Shown: positions 1 to 8,703 of the stretch, piece after piece
Position numbering within the stretch: position 1 is the stretch's first letter
Layout of the letters: each line of letters starts with the position of its first letter
Assembly: GCA_016182605.1 (NCBI GenBank)
Contig: JACPGE010000097.1
Location: forward strand, 57,461 to 121,460
Reading direction: 5' to 3'
Source: Candidatus Hydrogenedentota bacterium
GTDB lineage: Bacteria > Hydrogenedentota > Hydrogenedentia > Hydrogenedentales > JAEUWI01
DNA length: 64,000 nt
The notes under the pieces: model-generated
What the model was told of the DNA's origin: nothing
The model's database searches: none
The model's input: only the letters and a program-made list of their open reading frames with translations
Position numbers and translations under genes: made by a program

Positions 1-887
1 GTAATCTGGTTCAAGCGGTTGTAGCCCGAGGCGATCTTCTGTTCGCGGGTCGCATTGGGCAGCAGGTCGCCCGCGATTTGTTCACGGGTGAACTGGTCGA
101 AAGGCATGTTCGAATTGAAGGCATCAATCACGTAGTCACGGTATGGATAAATGCTGCGATATTCGTCGCCATGGTATCCATTGGTGTCCGCGTAACGGAC
201 CAGGTCCAGCCAATCCATGGCGAGACGCTCGCCGAAATGCGGCGATGCCAGCAAGCGGTCCACCTGCCGCTCATAGGCGCCGGGCGCAGAGTCCGCAGCG
301 AAAGCGGCAATGTCCTCTGGCGTTGGGGGCAAACCGAGAAGGTCGAAGCTGAGGCGGCGCAGCAGCGTGGCGCGATCGGCCTCGGGCGCGGGCTCGATCG
401 CTTTCTGCTCGAGCTGCCGCAATATGAAGGCGTCGATTGGTATGGCCGCAGGGTGCGCGGTTGCAGGCGCCTCCGGCCTGCGCACCGGCGTGTAGGACCA
501 GTGGGGTTCGTACTCCGCGCCTTCCGCAACCCAGCGCCGCAGTGTTTCCTTCTGCGCCGCGCTCAACTGACGCTCGGATTCCGGCGGCGGCATGAGTTCA
601 TCGGGGTCGGTGGCAAATATGTGCTGGATAATAGAAGAGGCGTCCGGATTGCCCGGCACGATGGCGGCCTGCTCCCGCCCCGTGCTGACGGCGGACTCCC
701 GCCGATCAAGACGCAAGTCCGCCTTGCGCTTGTTGTGGTCCGGGCCGTGGCAGAGGTAGCAGTTTTCAGCGAGGATGGGGCGGATGTCGCGGTTAAACTT
801 GAGAGGCTCTTCCGCGTGCACTCCAAGAGCCAGTCCGCCAAGCGTCAATGACACGGCAAGCGCAACCGCTCTGGACAATTTCACCAT
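1..887 (-). CDS. PSCyt1/DUF1549 planctomycete-type cytochrome protein (3' end outside window)
   Basis: The protein starts MVKLSRAVALAVSLTLGG, a signal peptide, followed by a planctomycete cytochrome C domain (PSCyt1) at about residues 25-115. The haem motif ENCYLCHG is followed by the MPPPES signature. A DUF1549 (PSCyt2) region follows, recognisable from LLRRLSFDLLGLPPTPED and ERLAMDWLDLVRYADTNGY. Members of this family are usually 700-1000 residues and end in DUF1553; here about 295 residues are visible and the gene runs off the left edge. The ATG at 887 has GGAG about nine bases upstream. It lies 45 bp downstream of another PSCyt1 gene on the same strand, so the two are probably co-transcribed. 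The family is exported and thought to bind haem; its substrate is not known from sequence. Confidence 0.85.
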   Translation of the reverse strand, partial: MVKLSRAVALAVSLTLGGLALGVHAEEPLKFNRDIRPILAENCYLCHGPDHNKRKADLRLDRRESAVSTGREQAAIVPGNPDASSIIQHIFATDPDELMPPPESERQLSAAQKETLRRWVAEGAEYEPHWSYTPVRRPEAPATAHPAAIPIDAFILRQLEQKAIEPAPEADRATLLRRLSFDLLGLPPTPEDIAAFAADSAPGAYERQVDRLLASPHFGERLAMDWLDLVRYADTNGYHGDEYRSIYPYRDYVIDAFNSNMPFDQFTREQIAGDLLPNATREQKIASGYNRLNQI

Positions 888-932
888 TCCAGCGTACTCC
901 AGCACTTGGCCGCAGGCCAGTTCAGGGCATTC

Positions 933-2621
933 TCACGCCTTTCCGGGATTGCACTTCGTGCAGACTTTGCCCGCCGCTTCAGCTTCCACACAGCAGGGGT
1001 GATCGCACTTGCCACCGGCCTCTGCGGCCTTGAAGCAGCAACTGTCGGCATCAAACTTCGCCAGGGGATCCTCTGCGGGCGCGGCTTCCGCCTTTCCGGG
1101 ATTGCACTTCGTGCAGACCTTGCCCGCTGCTTCCGCTTCCACACAGCAGGGGTGATCGCACTTGCCACCCGCCTGTGCGGCCTTGAAGCAGCAACTGTCG
1201 GCATCAAACTTCGCCAGGGGATCCACCGCAGGCACAGCCTCTGGCGCCACAGGCACTTCCAATTCCGCGCCCAAATTGATGTTGAGCTCCGGCAGCTTGG
1301 CCTGGAGGGCTTTCGCGCCTTCGGCCGTCACCTTGGTCTGCCATACATAGAGTTTCTTCAGGTTGGGCAATGCCGCAATCGATTCCAGCGCTGCGTCGCT
1401 TACTTCGGTTCCGTAGAGGTTGAGGTATTCCAGGTGCGACAGGGACGTCAGGTTGGCCACGCCCGCGTCGGTAATCGGCGTCTTCTCCAGATGAAGTTCC
1501 GTCAACTTCGGCAGCTTCTGCAAATGCGCCAGAGAGGCGTCCGTAATGGGCGAGCCCGCAAGATTGAGCCACGTGAGCTGATCGGCGAGCCCTGCCAGTT
1601 CCGCCAGCGATTCATCGTTCACCTGATCCTTGGCCAATTGGTAACTCACGCGCATGAGCGGCGTGGAGGCCGCCAGGGGCATTGCCAACGCGCCGCGGCC
1701 TTCAATCTTCGCCACCACGTCGGCTGGCGCCGCGGCCACCCCTTCGGCCAATTGGGCCAGCACATCCACCTTTGCAGGACCTGCTGCTACAACAGGCGCG
1801 CTCGTCCACGCGCCAAAGCCTGCACCGGCAGCGATCCATTGCTGGATCAGCCCGGTCTGTTCCGCGGTGAGGGGATCGCCCTTCGCGGGCATGATGTCGT
1901 CATGCCCCGCAGGAAGTATGGTAAGCGAATACAACTTGCTCTCTTCCGGCTTGCCCGCCACGAGCACCGGGCCGTCCTCCGCGCCCTTGAGGATGGCCTC
2001 CGCAGAATCGAGCCGCAGTTCAGCCTTCTGTTTCTCCGCGCCGTGGCAGGAGACGCAGTTGGCCTCAAATATCGGCCATATCTTGTCCGCGAAAAGGGTG
2101 TCCCCGCCTGCCGCGGCAGCATCGGGTACAGGCGCAGGTTCCGCCGGCGCCGGTGCGCCGGGATCGGCCGGGGCGGGCGCAGGGGGTGCCGTCCAGGCGC
2201 CGAAGTTCGCCCCTGCGGCAACCCATTGCTGCAACGTGGCGACCTGTTCGGGCGTCAGCGGATCGCCCTTTGGCGGCATGATATCGTCGTGACCGGCAGG
2301 AAGGCCGGTCAGCGTGCACATCTTGCTCTCCTCGGGCTTCCCGGCCACGAGAATGGGCCCGTCATCCGTTCCCTTGAGAATCGCTTCCGCAGAATCGAGC
2401 CGAAGGTCCCCCTTCTGCTTCTCTACGCCGTGGCAGGAGATACACCGGGCTTCCAGAATGGGCCACACCTTCTCCGCAAAAAACGTATCGGGCGTTTCCT
2501 GTGCGGGTGCAGGCGCCGTGAACAGGAATCCTGCGCCCAGTGCGGCGCACAGCAGGCCCTGAGACTGGCGGAAGAGCGGGGTGAAACGGCGCTGAATCCG
2601 CCGCTGGACAGAACACGTCAT
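933..2621 (-). CDS. Exported protein: two PSCyt1 haem domains, leucine-rich repeats, duplicated Cys-rich tail
   Basis: About 562 residues from the ATG at 2621, preceded by GGAG with a nine-base spacer; the frame is open further upstream but without a signal peptide. A signal sequence (LLCAALGAGFLFTAPAPAQ) is followed by two PSCyt1 domains with haem motifs ARCISCHG and ANCVSCHG, each followed by LRLDSAEAILKG and a DDIMP motif. Next come leucine-rich repeats of the type LTWLNLAGSPITDASLAHL, four or five units. The C-terminus has two near-identical 45-residue units with seven cysteines each (SCCFKAA, KCDHPCC, VCTKCN). PSCyt1-plus-LRR proteins are known from planctomycetes and relatives; the tail is not one I recognise and looks metal-binding. 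Probably a periplasmic or surface redox or binding protein, first gene of a unit with the downstream PSCyt1 gene. Confidence 0.8.
   Translation of the reverse strand: MTCSVQRRIQRRFTPLFRQSQGLLCAALGAGFLFTAPAPAQETPDTFFAEKVWPILEARCISCHGVEKQKGDLRLDSAEAILKGTDDGPILVAGKPEESKMCTLTGLPAGHDDIMPPKGDPLTPEQVATLQQWVAAGANFGAWTAPPAPAPADPGAPAPAEPAPVPDAAAAGGDTLFADKIWPIFEANCVSCHGAEKQKAELRLDSAEAILKGAEDGPVLVAGKPEESKLYSLTILPAGHDDIMPAKGDPLTAEQTGLIQQWIAAGAGFGAWTSAPVVAAGPAKVDVLAQLAEGVAAAPADVVAKIEGRGALAMPLAASTPLMRVSYQLAKDQVNDESLAELAGLADQLTWLNLAGSPITDASLAHLQKLPKLTELHLEKTPITDAGVANLTSLSHLEYLNLYGTEVSDAALESIAALPNLKKLYVWQTKVTAEGAKALQAKLPELNINLGAELEVPVAPEAVPAVDPLAKFDADSCCFKAAQAGGKCDHPCCVEAEAAGKVCTKCNPGKAEAAPAEDPLAKFDADSCCFKAAEAGGKCDHPCCVEAEAAGKVCTKCNPGKA
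936..1223 (-). repeat. Tandem 153-bp repeat encoding duplicated Cys-rich module
   Basis: Two 135-bp units (936-1070 and 1089-1223), separated by an 18-bp linker, repeat with a 153-bp period. Each encodes 45 residues beginning DPLAKFDADSCCFKAA and ending CTKCNPGKA. The two protein copies differ at one residue (Q/E), while the DNA has several silent changes, so the duplication is not brand new and the protein sequence is held constant. Confidence 0.85.
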
Positions 2622-3070
2622 GGCTGAAATCTCCGTTGAAGGGTGCACCTCGGAAAAATAGCAGATAATACCGCTAATCGGGCACACGGTGAGGCCAACC
2701 AAAAGCAAGATTACCGGGTGCCCGCGAATTTCAACAGGGTAGAGCATTCCGCAGGGGATATCAAGTGTTTGCCGGGACGCACCGTGTGGTCGAGTTGAGG
2801 GCAGAAAGCTACCGATGCGTACGGTCTGGCCAGTCGAATCCGTACGCCCCGGTATGGAAAAGACCTCAACCGGGCAGAATTGTTGGCCCGATACTTGCAT
2901 CTTTCCACAACGTGTCCAGGGACCGGCTCCCTGTATGCCGGCTCCCAGCCCGGTGACACCGCGCTACCCACTTCATCCATGGAAAGGCCACAATTGCTCA
3001 AAGGGGTTCAGACCGTTCATCCCGGAGCGCCAACGCGAATTGCTTTGATGTGTGGCGTCACAGGGTGGCC
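2622..3070. other. Divergent intergenic region
   Basis: This 449-bp spacer separates the leftward cytochrome genes from the rightward sensor kinase and should hold both promoters. I see no convincing -35/-10 or -24/-12 pair, no RNA gene and no repeat. Reading frames through it lack ribosome binding sites. Confidence 0.5.
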
Positions 3071-4810
3071 ATGAGTGCAGTGCGTTTGTTGCCTGATCCC
3101 TCGCGGCGTTTGACCGTGCTCTATATCGGGGCCCTGTCGACGGTGGCTTTGCTGACCATTCTTGGCCAGGTGCTCGTGCAGTTCATGCTTCACCGGCAAG
3201 AAACGGATTCACGGGTGATCAATGTGGCCGGCCGGCAGCGCATGCTGTCCCAACGCCTCGCAAAAACAGCGTTACAGGCGGCGGCGGCGGTGGAACCCGC
3301 ATCCCGGGCGGCGCATCTGGCAGAACTCGTCGAGGTGGCTGCCCTTTGGGAAGCTTCCCACGTGGGCTTGCGGCACGGTGACACGGTCCTGCTTCTGCCG
3401 GGAAGCAACAGCCCGCGCGTGCAGGCGCTCTTTGCCGTACTGGAACAGCCCTATCGGGCGATGCGCGATGCGGCGGCATCGCTTGCCAGCACGCTTGATG
3501 CCGGAGGAGATGCCGCGGAAGCACCATGGATTGCGCAGATCGCCGGAAACGAAAGGGCCTTTCTGATGGGGATGGATGCGGTGGTGAGTGCCTATGAAGA
3601 AGAAGCGCGCGCGCGGGTGCGACGGCTGTCCGGCATGGAGCTGGCCCTCATGTTCTCCACGCTGACGATCCTCATCCTCGAAGGCATCGTCATCTTCCGG
3701 CCCGCTGCGGAGCATATCCGCGGGGCCTTCGCCCGCCAGGCAGCTTCAGAGGCGCAATCGACGCGCCTTGCCGGAGAACTGCAAACGATTCTGGATTCTG
3801 CGCCGGCGCTGATCTGGTATCAAGACCGCGAAGGGGCTTTAATCCGGATCAACTCCACGGCGTCAGCACTCATAGGCAAGCCCCCGCGCGCCTTGCTGTC
3901 CAATCCGATGGCGCGCTGGTTTCCAGACGACATGGCGGCAATACGGAAAGAGGACAAGGCCGTGTGGCAAACGGGAACGCCCATGCTGAACGCCCAGTAT
4001 CGCATGGAAACCGCTACGGGCGGGCGCCGGTGGCTGAACGTGAGCAAGACGCCCTACTGCGGTGAAGAGGGCACACCGGAAGGGGTGATCGTGATTGCAG
4101 AGGACATCACCGAGCGCGTGCACTTGGAACGGCGCCTGCGTGACCTCCGCCTCGACGAACAGCGCCGGGTGGGCCACGATCTGCACGATAGCCTGGGTCA
4201 GGTCCTCACCGGGGTCACTTTTTTGAGCCGGGGCCTGGAGAATCGCCTCAAGCTGGCCGCCCCGCTTGAGGCAGAACGGGCTGCTGAGATTGGCGCCCTC
4301 GTTCGCAATGCGGTCAAGCAAGTGAGGGCGATGGCCCAAGGTATCCGCCCCATTGAGCCGGGGCCCGAGGGACTCGTGCGCGGTCTGGAAGCGCTCGCGG
4401 CACAAACCACCGCACTGGGCCGGGTCTCGTGCAGCTTCGAATCCGGCTCGATGCCGGTACACTTGGATGACGACGTGGCGGAACAGCTCTATCGCATTGC
4501 CCAAGAGGCCGTAGGCAACGCCCTGCGGCATAGCGGATCGCCGGCTGTGCATATTGCGATGAGCGCAGACCGGGGGCCGCTTCGCTTGAGCATTGAGGAT
4601 TGGGGAACAGGAATTCCGCCCATGCTTTTCACCGAGGGAACGGGCAGCATTGAAGAGGGCCGCGGATTGGGGCTGCGCATCATGCAGCATCGGGCGCAGC
4701 TTGCGGCAGGACGATTGAGGATATACCCGCAATCGCCCCAGGGAACGGTCGTTGAATGTGAAGTGCGCCTGGAAGAGAAACCGGAACGCGCCCGTACAGA
4801 GGAGCAGTGA
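3071..4810 (+). CDS. NarX-like membrane sensor histidine kinase (PilJ-type sensor, PAS, HisKA_3)
   Basis: 579 residues. The ATG at 3071 is chosen because AGGGTGG precedes it; an in-frame ATG 21 bp upstream has no ribosome site. Two membrane segments (about 16-40 and 190-210) bracket a periplasmic domain. That domain opens with VINVAGRQRMLSQRLAK, the signature of the PilJ/NarX-type helical sensor. A PAS domain (about 235-350) ends in VIVIAEDITER. HisKA_3 follows with HDLHDSLGQ (phospho-acceptor His near 372), then a HATPase_c domain with NALRHSG and GRGLGLRIM. It would pass phosphate to the response regulator whose GTG overlaps its stop (GTGA). NarX relatives sense nitrate or nitrite; the ligand here is unproven, but an assimilatory nitrate cluster lies about 30 kb away. 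Confidence 0.88.
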   Translation: MSAVRLLPDPSRRLTVLYIGALSTVALLTILGQVLVQFMLHRQETDSRVINVAGRQRMLSQRLAKTALQAAAAVEPASRAAHLAELVEVAALWEASHVGLRHGDTVLLLPGSNSPRVQALFAVLEQPYRAMRDAAASLASTLDAGGDAAEAPWIAQIAGNERAFLMGMDAVVSAYEEEARARVRRLSGMELALMFSTLTILILEGIVIFRPAAEHIRGAFARQAASEAQSTRLAGELQTILDSAPALIWYQDREGALIRINSTASALIGKPPRALLSNPMARWFPDDMAAIRKEDKAVWQTGTPMLNAQYRMETATGGRRWLNVSKTPYCGEEGTPEGVIVIAEDITERVHLERRLRDLRLDEQRRVGHDLHDSLGQVLTGVTFLSRGLENRLKLAAPLEAERAAEIGALVRNAVKQVRAMAQGIRPIEPGPEGLVRGLEALAAQTTALGRVSCSFESGSMPVHLDDDVAEQLYRIAQEAVGNALRHSGSPAVHIAMSADRGPLRLSIEDWGTGIPPMLFTEGTGSIEEGRGLGLRIMQHRAQLAAGRLRIYPQSPQGTVVECEVRLEEKPERARTEEQ

Positions 4811-5478
4811 CATTGGAGAAGAAAAACATCGCCATAGTGGATGATCATCCCGTGGTGCGCCTGGGATTGAAGCAACTCATTTGCGAAGAACCCGACCTGA
4901 GCGTGTGCTGGCAGGCGGAAGACGTGGATGAAGCCAAGAAAAAGACCGCGGAAATGCCGCCACACGTGGTGATCGTGGACATTACGCTGCGATCCTCCAA
5001 CGGACTGGATTTCCTGCTCTACCTGGGCGAGCATGCGCCGCAGGTGCGCGCGCTTGTCGTCTCCATGCACGATGAGGTTGTCTATGCGGAGCGCGCGCTG
5101 CGCCTCGGAGCCCGCGGCTACCTGATGAAACAGGATGCGGACGAACGGGTGATCGAAGCGATCCGCAAGCTATTGAGTGGCGGACTTTATGTGAGTGAAG
5201 AGCAAAGCGAGCGCCTGCTCCAGGCCCTTGTCGCCGGAAAACCCGCCACCATGGAAGAGCGCTTTGACTTGTTGAGCCGCCGCGAACTGGCCGTCTTCAA
5301 CCTCCTCGGGGAAGGGCGCAACACCCGGGAAATCGCCGGTGAACTCGATCTGAACGCCAAAACCGTCGAGACGTACCGCCGGCGCATCAAGGCCAAGCTT
5401 GGCATTGATAGCACCAGCCAGCTCACCTACCGCGCCATCGAATGGGTCATGCACCAGCGCTCTGGAAACGTGAGGTAG
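4807..5478 (+). CDS. LuxR/NarL-family response regulator
   Basis: 223 residues. The GTG start overlaps the kinase stop by four bases and is preceded by AGAGGAG. An N-terminal REC domain starts IAIVDDHPVVRLG, with the phospho-acceptor Asp at about 58 (VVIVDITL). A C-terminal LuxR-type helix-turn-helix follows: LSRRELAVFNLLGEGRNTREIAGEL, then KTVETYRRRIKAKLGI. Cytoplasmic transcription factor, the cognate partner of the upstream kinase. Its target genes cannot be read from the sequence. The next gene is convergent, only 24 bp away. Confidence 0.92.
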   Translation: MTLEKKNIAIVDDHPVVRLGLKQLICEEPDLSVCWQAEDVDEAKKKTAEMPPHVVIVDITLRSSNGLDFLLYLGEHAPQVRALVVSMHDEVVYAERALRLGARGYLMKQDADERVIEAIRKLLSGGLYVSEEQSERLLQALVAGKPATMEERFDLLSRRELAVFNLLGEGRNTREIAGELDLNAKTVETYRRRIKAKLGIDSTSQLTYRAIEWVMHQRSGNVR

Positions 5479-5502
5479 CCACATCGGCGTTTGACGCATG
5501 AA

Positions 5503-8500
5503 CTATTTCACGAAAGATGGCTCAAGACCGGCAGGCGCGCCGCCCTGGACCACGCCCCGGCGCGATCCCGGCTCCACCTGCTCGGGTGTGGGCCACACCC
5601 CGTGCCGCGCGCGGTGCAGTAGGCGGCGCGTATCGTTCAATATACCCAGCAGCGCGGGAATAAAGAGCAGGGTCAGCACCGTGGCGAAGGCCACGCCAAA
5701 CGAAATGGACGTGGCCATCGGAATGACGATCTGCGCCTGAAGGTCCTGTTCGAATAGTAGTGGCATGAGTCCACCGCAGGTCGTCGCGCTGGTGAGAAAG
5801 ATGGGCCGGAAACGGCGCACACCCGCGTTCACCAGGGCCTCGTCGAAACGCATGCCTTCCTTCAGCAGGTCATTGAAACACTCAATCAGCACGATGGCAT
5901 CATTCACCACCACACCGCAAAGCGCAATCAGCCCAAAGAGACTGAGAAAGGTCAGGGGTATCCCAAGCGCCAAGTGCCCCAGGCATGCGCCTACGATCCC
6001 AAAGGGAATAATAGTAAGGATGACAAAGGGCTGTGCGTAAGAGCGGAAAATGCTCGCCATGATAACGAAGATACCGAGAATCGCCAGAACGAAACCCTTT
6101 TGTACACCCGCCATAGTCTCCGCATTGCTCTCCGCCGCACCCCGGATCGACCACGTGAGACTTGGATAGCCCACGGCAAACGGGTCCAGATAATTCGCGG
6201 AAAGATCCTCCAGAATCTCGCTGGCCGAACTGATCGTGGGATCCACGTTGGCCGAAACCACCACCCGCCGCAATCCATTGCTGCCTTCAATAAAGGAGTA
6301 GCCCCGGCCCGATTCCAGCAAGGCCACGGAAAGTAGCGGCGCCTCATTGCCATCGGCTGTGCGAATCTTCATCTGTTCCAACTGCGCCAGCGTCATCCGT
6401 TCCGATTTCGGGTATCGCACCCGCACTTTGACATCATCCCGGCCTCGCTGAAATCGCACCGCCTCTTCGCCGTAGTAGCCTGCGTATATCTGACGCGACA
6501 CATCGGCAAGCGAGAGTCCCATGGCGCGCGCCTCTTCCCGCAGCTTTACCTGAAGTTCGTTCTTGCCCGGCCGGAAAGAGTCGGACACATCTTTCGTGCC
6601 GTCGTAGGTCCGGATCTTGTTCTTCAGTTCCGTGGCCGCCTGCGCAAGCACTTCGATGTCCTTGCCCTGCAGCCAAATCTCCAAATCGTATTGGCCCCCC
6701 ACGTTAATCGAGCGATCGCTGAAGGACTGCACCAGCGCCCCTGGCAAGATTCCGGTTTCCTTCTCCCAAGCCGTGGAAAGCGCCTGCGACTCGATGCTCC
6801 GATTCGACGACGGCTGAATCTCCACCGAGATTCGTCCCATGTGCGGCATCTCCGGAAACACGCGGGTGTACAGGTTCCTGATCAAGGGCTGGCCATCCTT
6901 CGTTTTTTGTGCCGCAGCCACCTTCTCCAGGGCCATGCGCGTGCGCTCCACCGCGTCCCGCGTGACGCCGGCAGGCGTCCCCTCCGGAAACTCTACCATG
7001 GCGCGGATGTGGTCTCCATCCATCGGGGGCCAGAATACGACACGCAGGTGCTTGCCGCCGATAACGCCGGCAAGCACCATCAACGTGGCCACCGCAACGC
7101 ATAGCGACAGATAGCGGTGATGTACCGCAAGGTGCCCGAGCGGCGGATACAGCACCCCGGAAACCCATTCCAGCGCGCGATTGCTAATATCTTGCAGACG
7201 GTGCGGATCGAAGCGGTGCCGGGGCGCCGGGGCCTCATTGAGTTCCGGCAGATTGTTCAAGTGGGCCGGCAAGAGGAAGAGACACTCCGCCAGCGAGACG
7301 AGCAGTGCGGACACTACCACAAGCGGGATCATGCCGACGATTTTCCCCATGATTCCAGGGATAAGTGCGAGGGGAAGGAAGGCAATGACCGTGGTTAAGC
7401 ATGCCGCGATTACTGGCAGTCCCACCTCCTGCACACCGGCCACCGCGGCGTCCAGGGGCGATTTGCCCGACTTGCGGTGCACATAGATTGCTTCGCCCAC
7501 GACAATGGCGTCGTCGACGATGATGCCCAGCACGATGATAAAGCTGATCATCGTAACCTGGTTAATGGTGGATCCAAACGCCAGCATCAGCACAAGGGCG
7601 CCGCAGATAGAAATCGGAATGCCCATGGCCACCCAGAACGCCAGGCGCGTGCTGAGGAAGAGCCACAGGATGAGCAGCACCACCAGCAGACCAGAGACGC
7701 CATTGCCGAGTAACAGGGAAATCTGACTCTGGATGAACTCGGCGTCGTCAAAACAGGCGGTAATGTGCAAGCCCTCTGGCAGTTCGGCCTGTTTCTGCTT
7801 GACATACGCATTCACCTGTGCCGCGATCTGGATGGAATCCTGGCCCGCCGCCTTCTCCACCCAAAGGAGCACACAGGGCTCGCCGTTGAATGTGGCGTGC
7901 GCGGGATCGTCGGTGAATTCATCCCGAATTTCGGCTATCTGATCCAGGGTGACCTGTTCCCCGCTGGGCCCCGCCTTAACCACGATGGATCCAAATTCTT
8001 TTCCGTTAAAGCGCCGATCATAGGCACGCAGCCGGATTTCACCGCTGTCCGATTTGATGGAGCCCGTGGAGAGACTCATGCTCTGCTGGTTTATCGCACG
8101 GCTCACCTCTTGTAAGGTCAGTCCATACTTGAGCAGTGCTTCCTTGGAAATTTCCACGTTGATTTCATAGTCCCGCGTGTCGTTGATTTCCACGAGCGAC
8201 ACGTTCGGAAGCGCTTGCAGCCCCGAGCGAATGGTCTCTGCCCACACCTTCAACTGGCGTTCGGGCATCTTGCCCCATAGCGCCACATCGATGACTTCTT
8301 CTTCGTTCTCCGCGATCGTGATGCGCGCTGGCTCTATCCCGTCTGGCAGGCCCTGGAGTCCGTCGATCACCTGGACGATCCGGTCTTTCATCTGTTGGAC
8401 ATCGAAGCCCTCTTCAATCTCGATGACCGCTTCCGCAAAGCCTTCGTAAGAAGTCGTGTGATACTGCTTCACGCCCGCCATGCCGTCCACCGCAGTCTCG

Positions 8501-8703
8501 ATGCGCCGCGATACCCCCTCCTCCACTTCTGCCGGATCGGCGCCTGGATAAGGGATCTCCACGATCACCATCTCGATCATGACATTGGGCATGGACTCGC
8601 GAATCAGGCTGGCAGCAGAAATGGCGCCCGCCACAACGATTGCCGCAAGCAGCAGATTGGCGAAAACGGTGTTGCTGATGAGCCCTGAAAGCAACGCCCT
8701 CAT
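5503..8703 (-). CDS. RND-family efflux transporter permease (AcrB/HAE type)
   Basis: 1066 residues, the full length for the family. The pattern is one N-terminal membrane helix, a porter domain, a membrane block, a second porter domain and a final membrane block. Recognisable parts are PNVMIEMVIVEIPYPGADPAEVEEGV near the N-terminus, the membrane-embedded Asp pair in IIVLGIIVDDAIVVGEAIYVH, and GVVVNDAIVLIECFN in the second half. It uses the proton gradient to expel small molecules across the inner membrane in a complex with the adaptor encoded just upstream; their ATGA overlap gives translational coupling. No outer-membrane TolC-like gene is seen nearby, so that part must come from elsewhere. 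The substrate is unknown. Confidence 0.93.
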   Translation of the reverse strand: MRALLSGLISNTVFANLLLAAIVVAGAISAASLIRESMPNVMIEMVIVEIPYPGADPAEVEEGVSRRIETAVDGMAGVKQYHTTSYEGFAEAVIEIEEGFDVQQMKDRIVQVIDGLQGLPDGIEPARITIAENEEEVIDVALWGKMPERQLKVWAETIRSGLQALPNVSLVEINDTRDYEINVEISKEALLKYGLTLQEVSRAINQQSMSLSTGSIKSDSGEIRLRAYDRRFNGKEFGSIVVKAGPSGEQVTLDQIAEIRDEFTDDPAHATFNGEPCVLLWVEKAAGQDSIQIAAQVNAYVKQKQAELPEGLHITACFDDAEFIQSQISLLLGNGVSGLLVVLLILWLFLSTRLAFWVAMGIPISICGALVLMLAFGSTINQVTMISFIIVLGIIVDDAIVVGEAIYVHRKSGKSPLDAAVAGVQEVGLPVIAACLTTVIAFLPLALIPGIMGKIVGMIPLVVVSALLVSLAECLFLLPAHLNNLPELNEAPAPRHRFDPHRLQDISNRALEWVSGVLYPPLGHLAVHHRYLSLCVAVATLMVLAGVIGGKHLRVVFWPPMDGDHIRAMVEFPEGTPAGVTRDAVERTRMALEKVAAAQKTKDGQPLIRNLYTRVFPEMPHMGRISVEIQPSSNRSIESQALSTAWEKETGILPGALVQSFSDRSINVGGQYDLEIWLQGKDIEVLAQAATELKNKIRTYDGTKDVSDSFRPGKNELQVKLREEARAMGLSLADVSRQIYAGYYGEEAVRFQRGRDDVKVRVRYPKSERMTLAQLEQMKIRTADGNEAPLLSVALLESGRGYSFIEGSNGLRRVVVSANVDPTISSASEILEDLSANYLDPFAVGYPSLTWSIRGAAESNAETMAGVQKGFVLAILGIFVIMASIFRSYAQPFVILTIIPFGIVGACLGHLALGIPLTFLSLFGLIALCGVVVNDAIVLIECFNDLLKEGMRFDEALVNAGVRRFRPIFLTSATTCGGLMPLLFEQDLQAQIVIPMATSISFGVAFATVLTLLFIPALLGILNDTRRLLHRARHGVWPTPEQVEPGSRRGVVQGGAPAGLEPSFVK

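Noticed and set aside
906..2627. 573-codon plus-strand frame opposite the PSCyt1/LRR gene
   Set aside because: Arginine-rich low-information text; the opposite strand encodes haem motifs, LRRs and a signal peptide.
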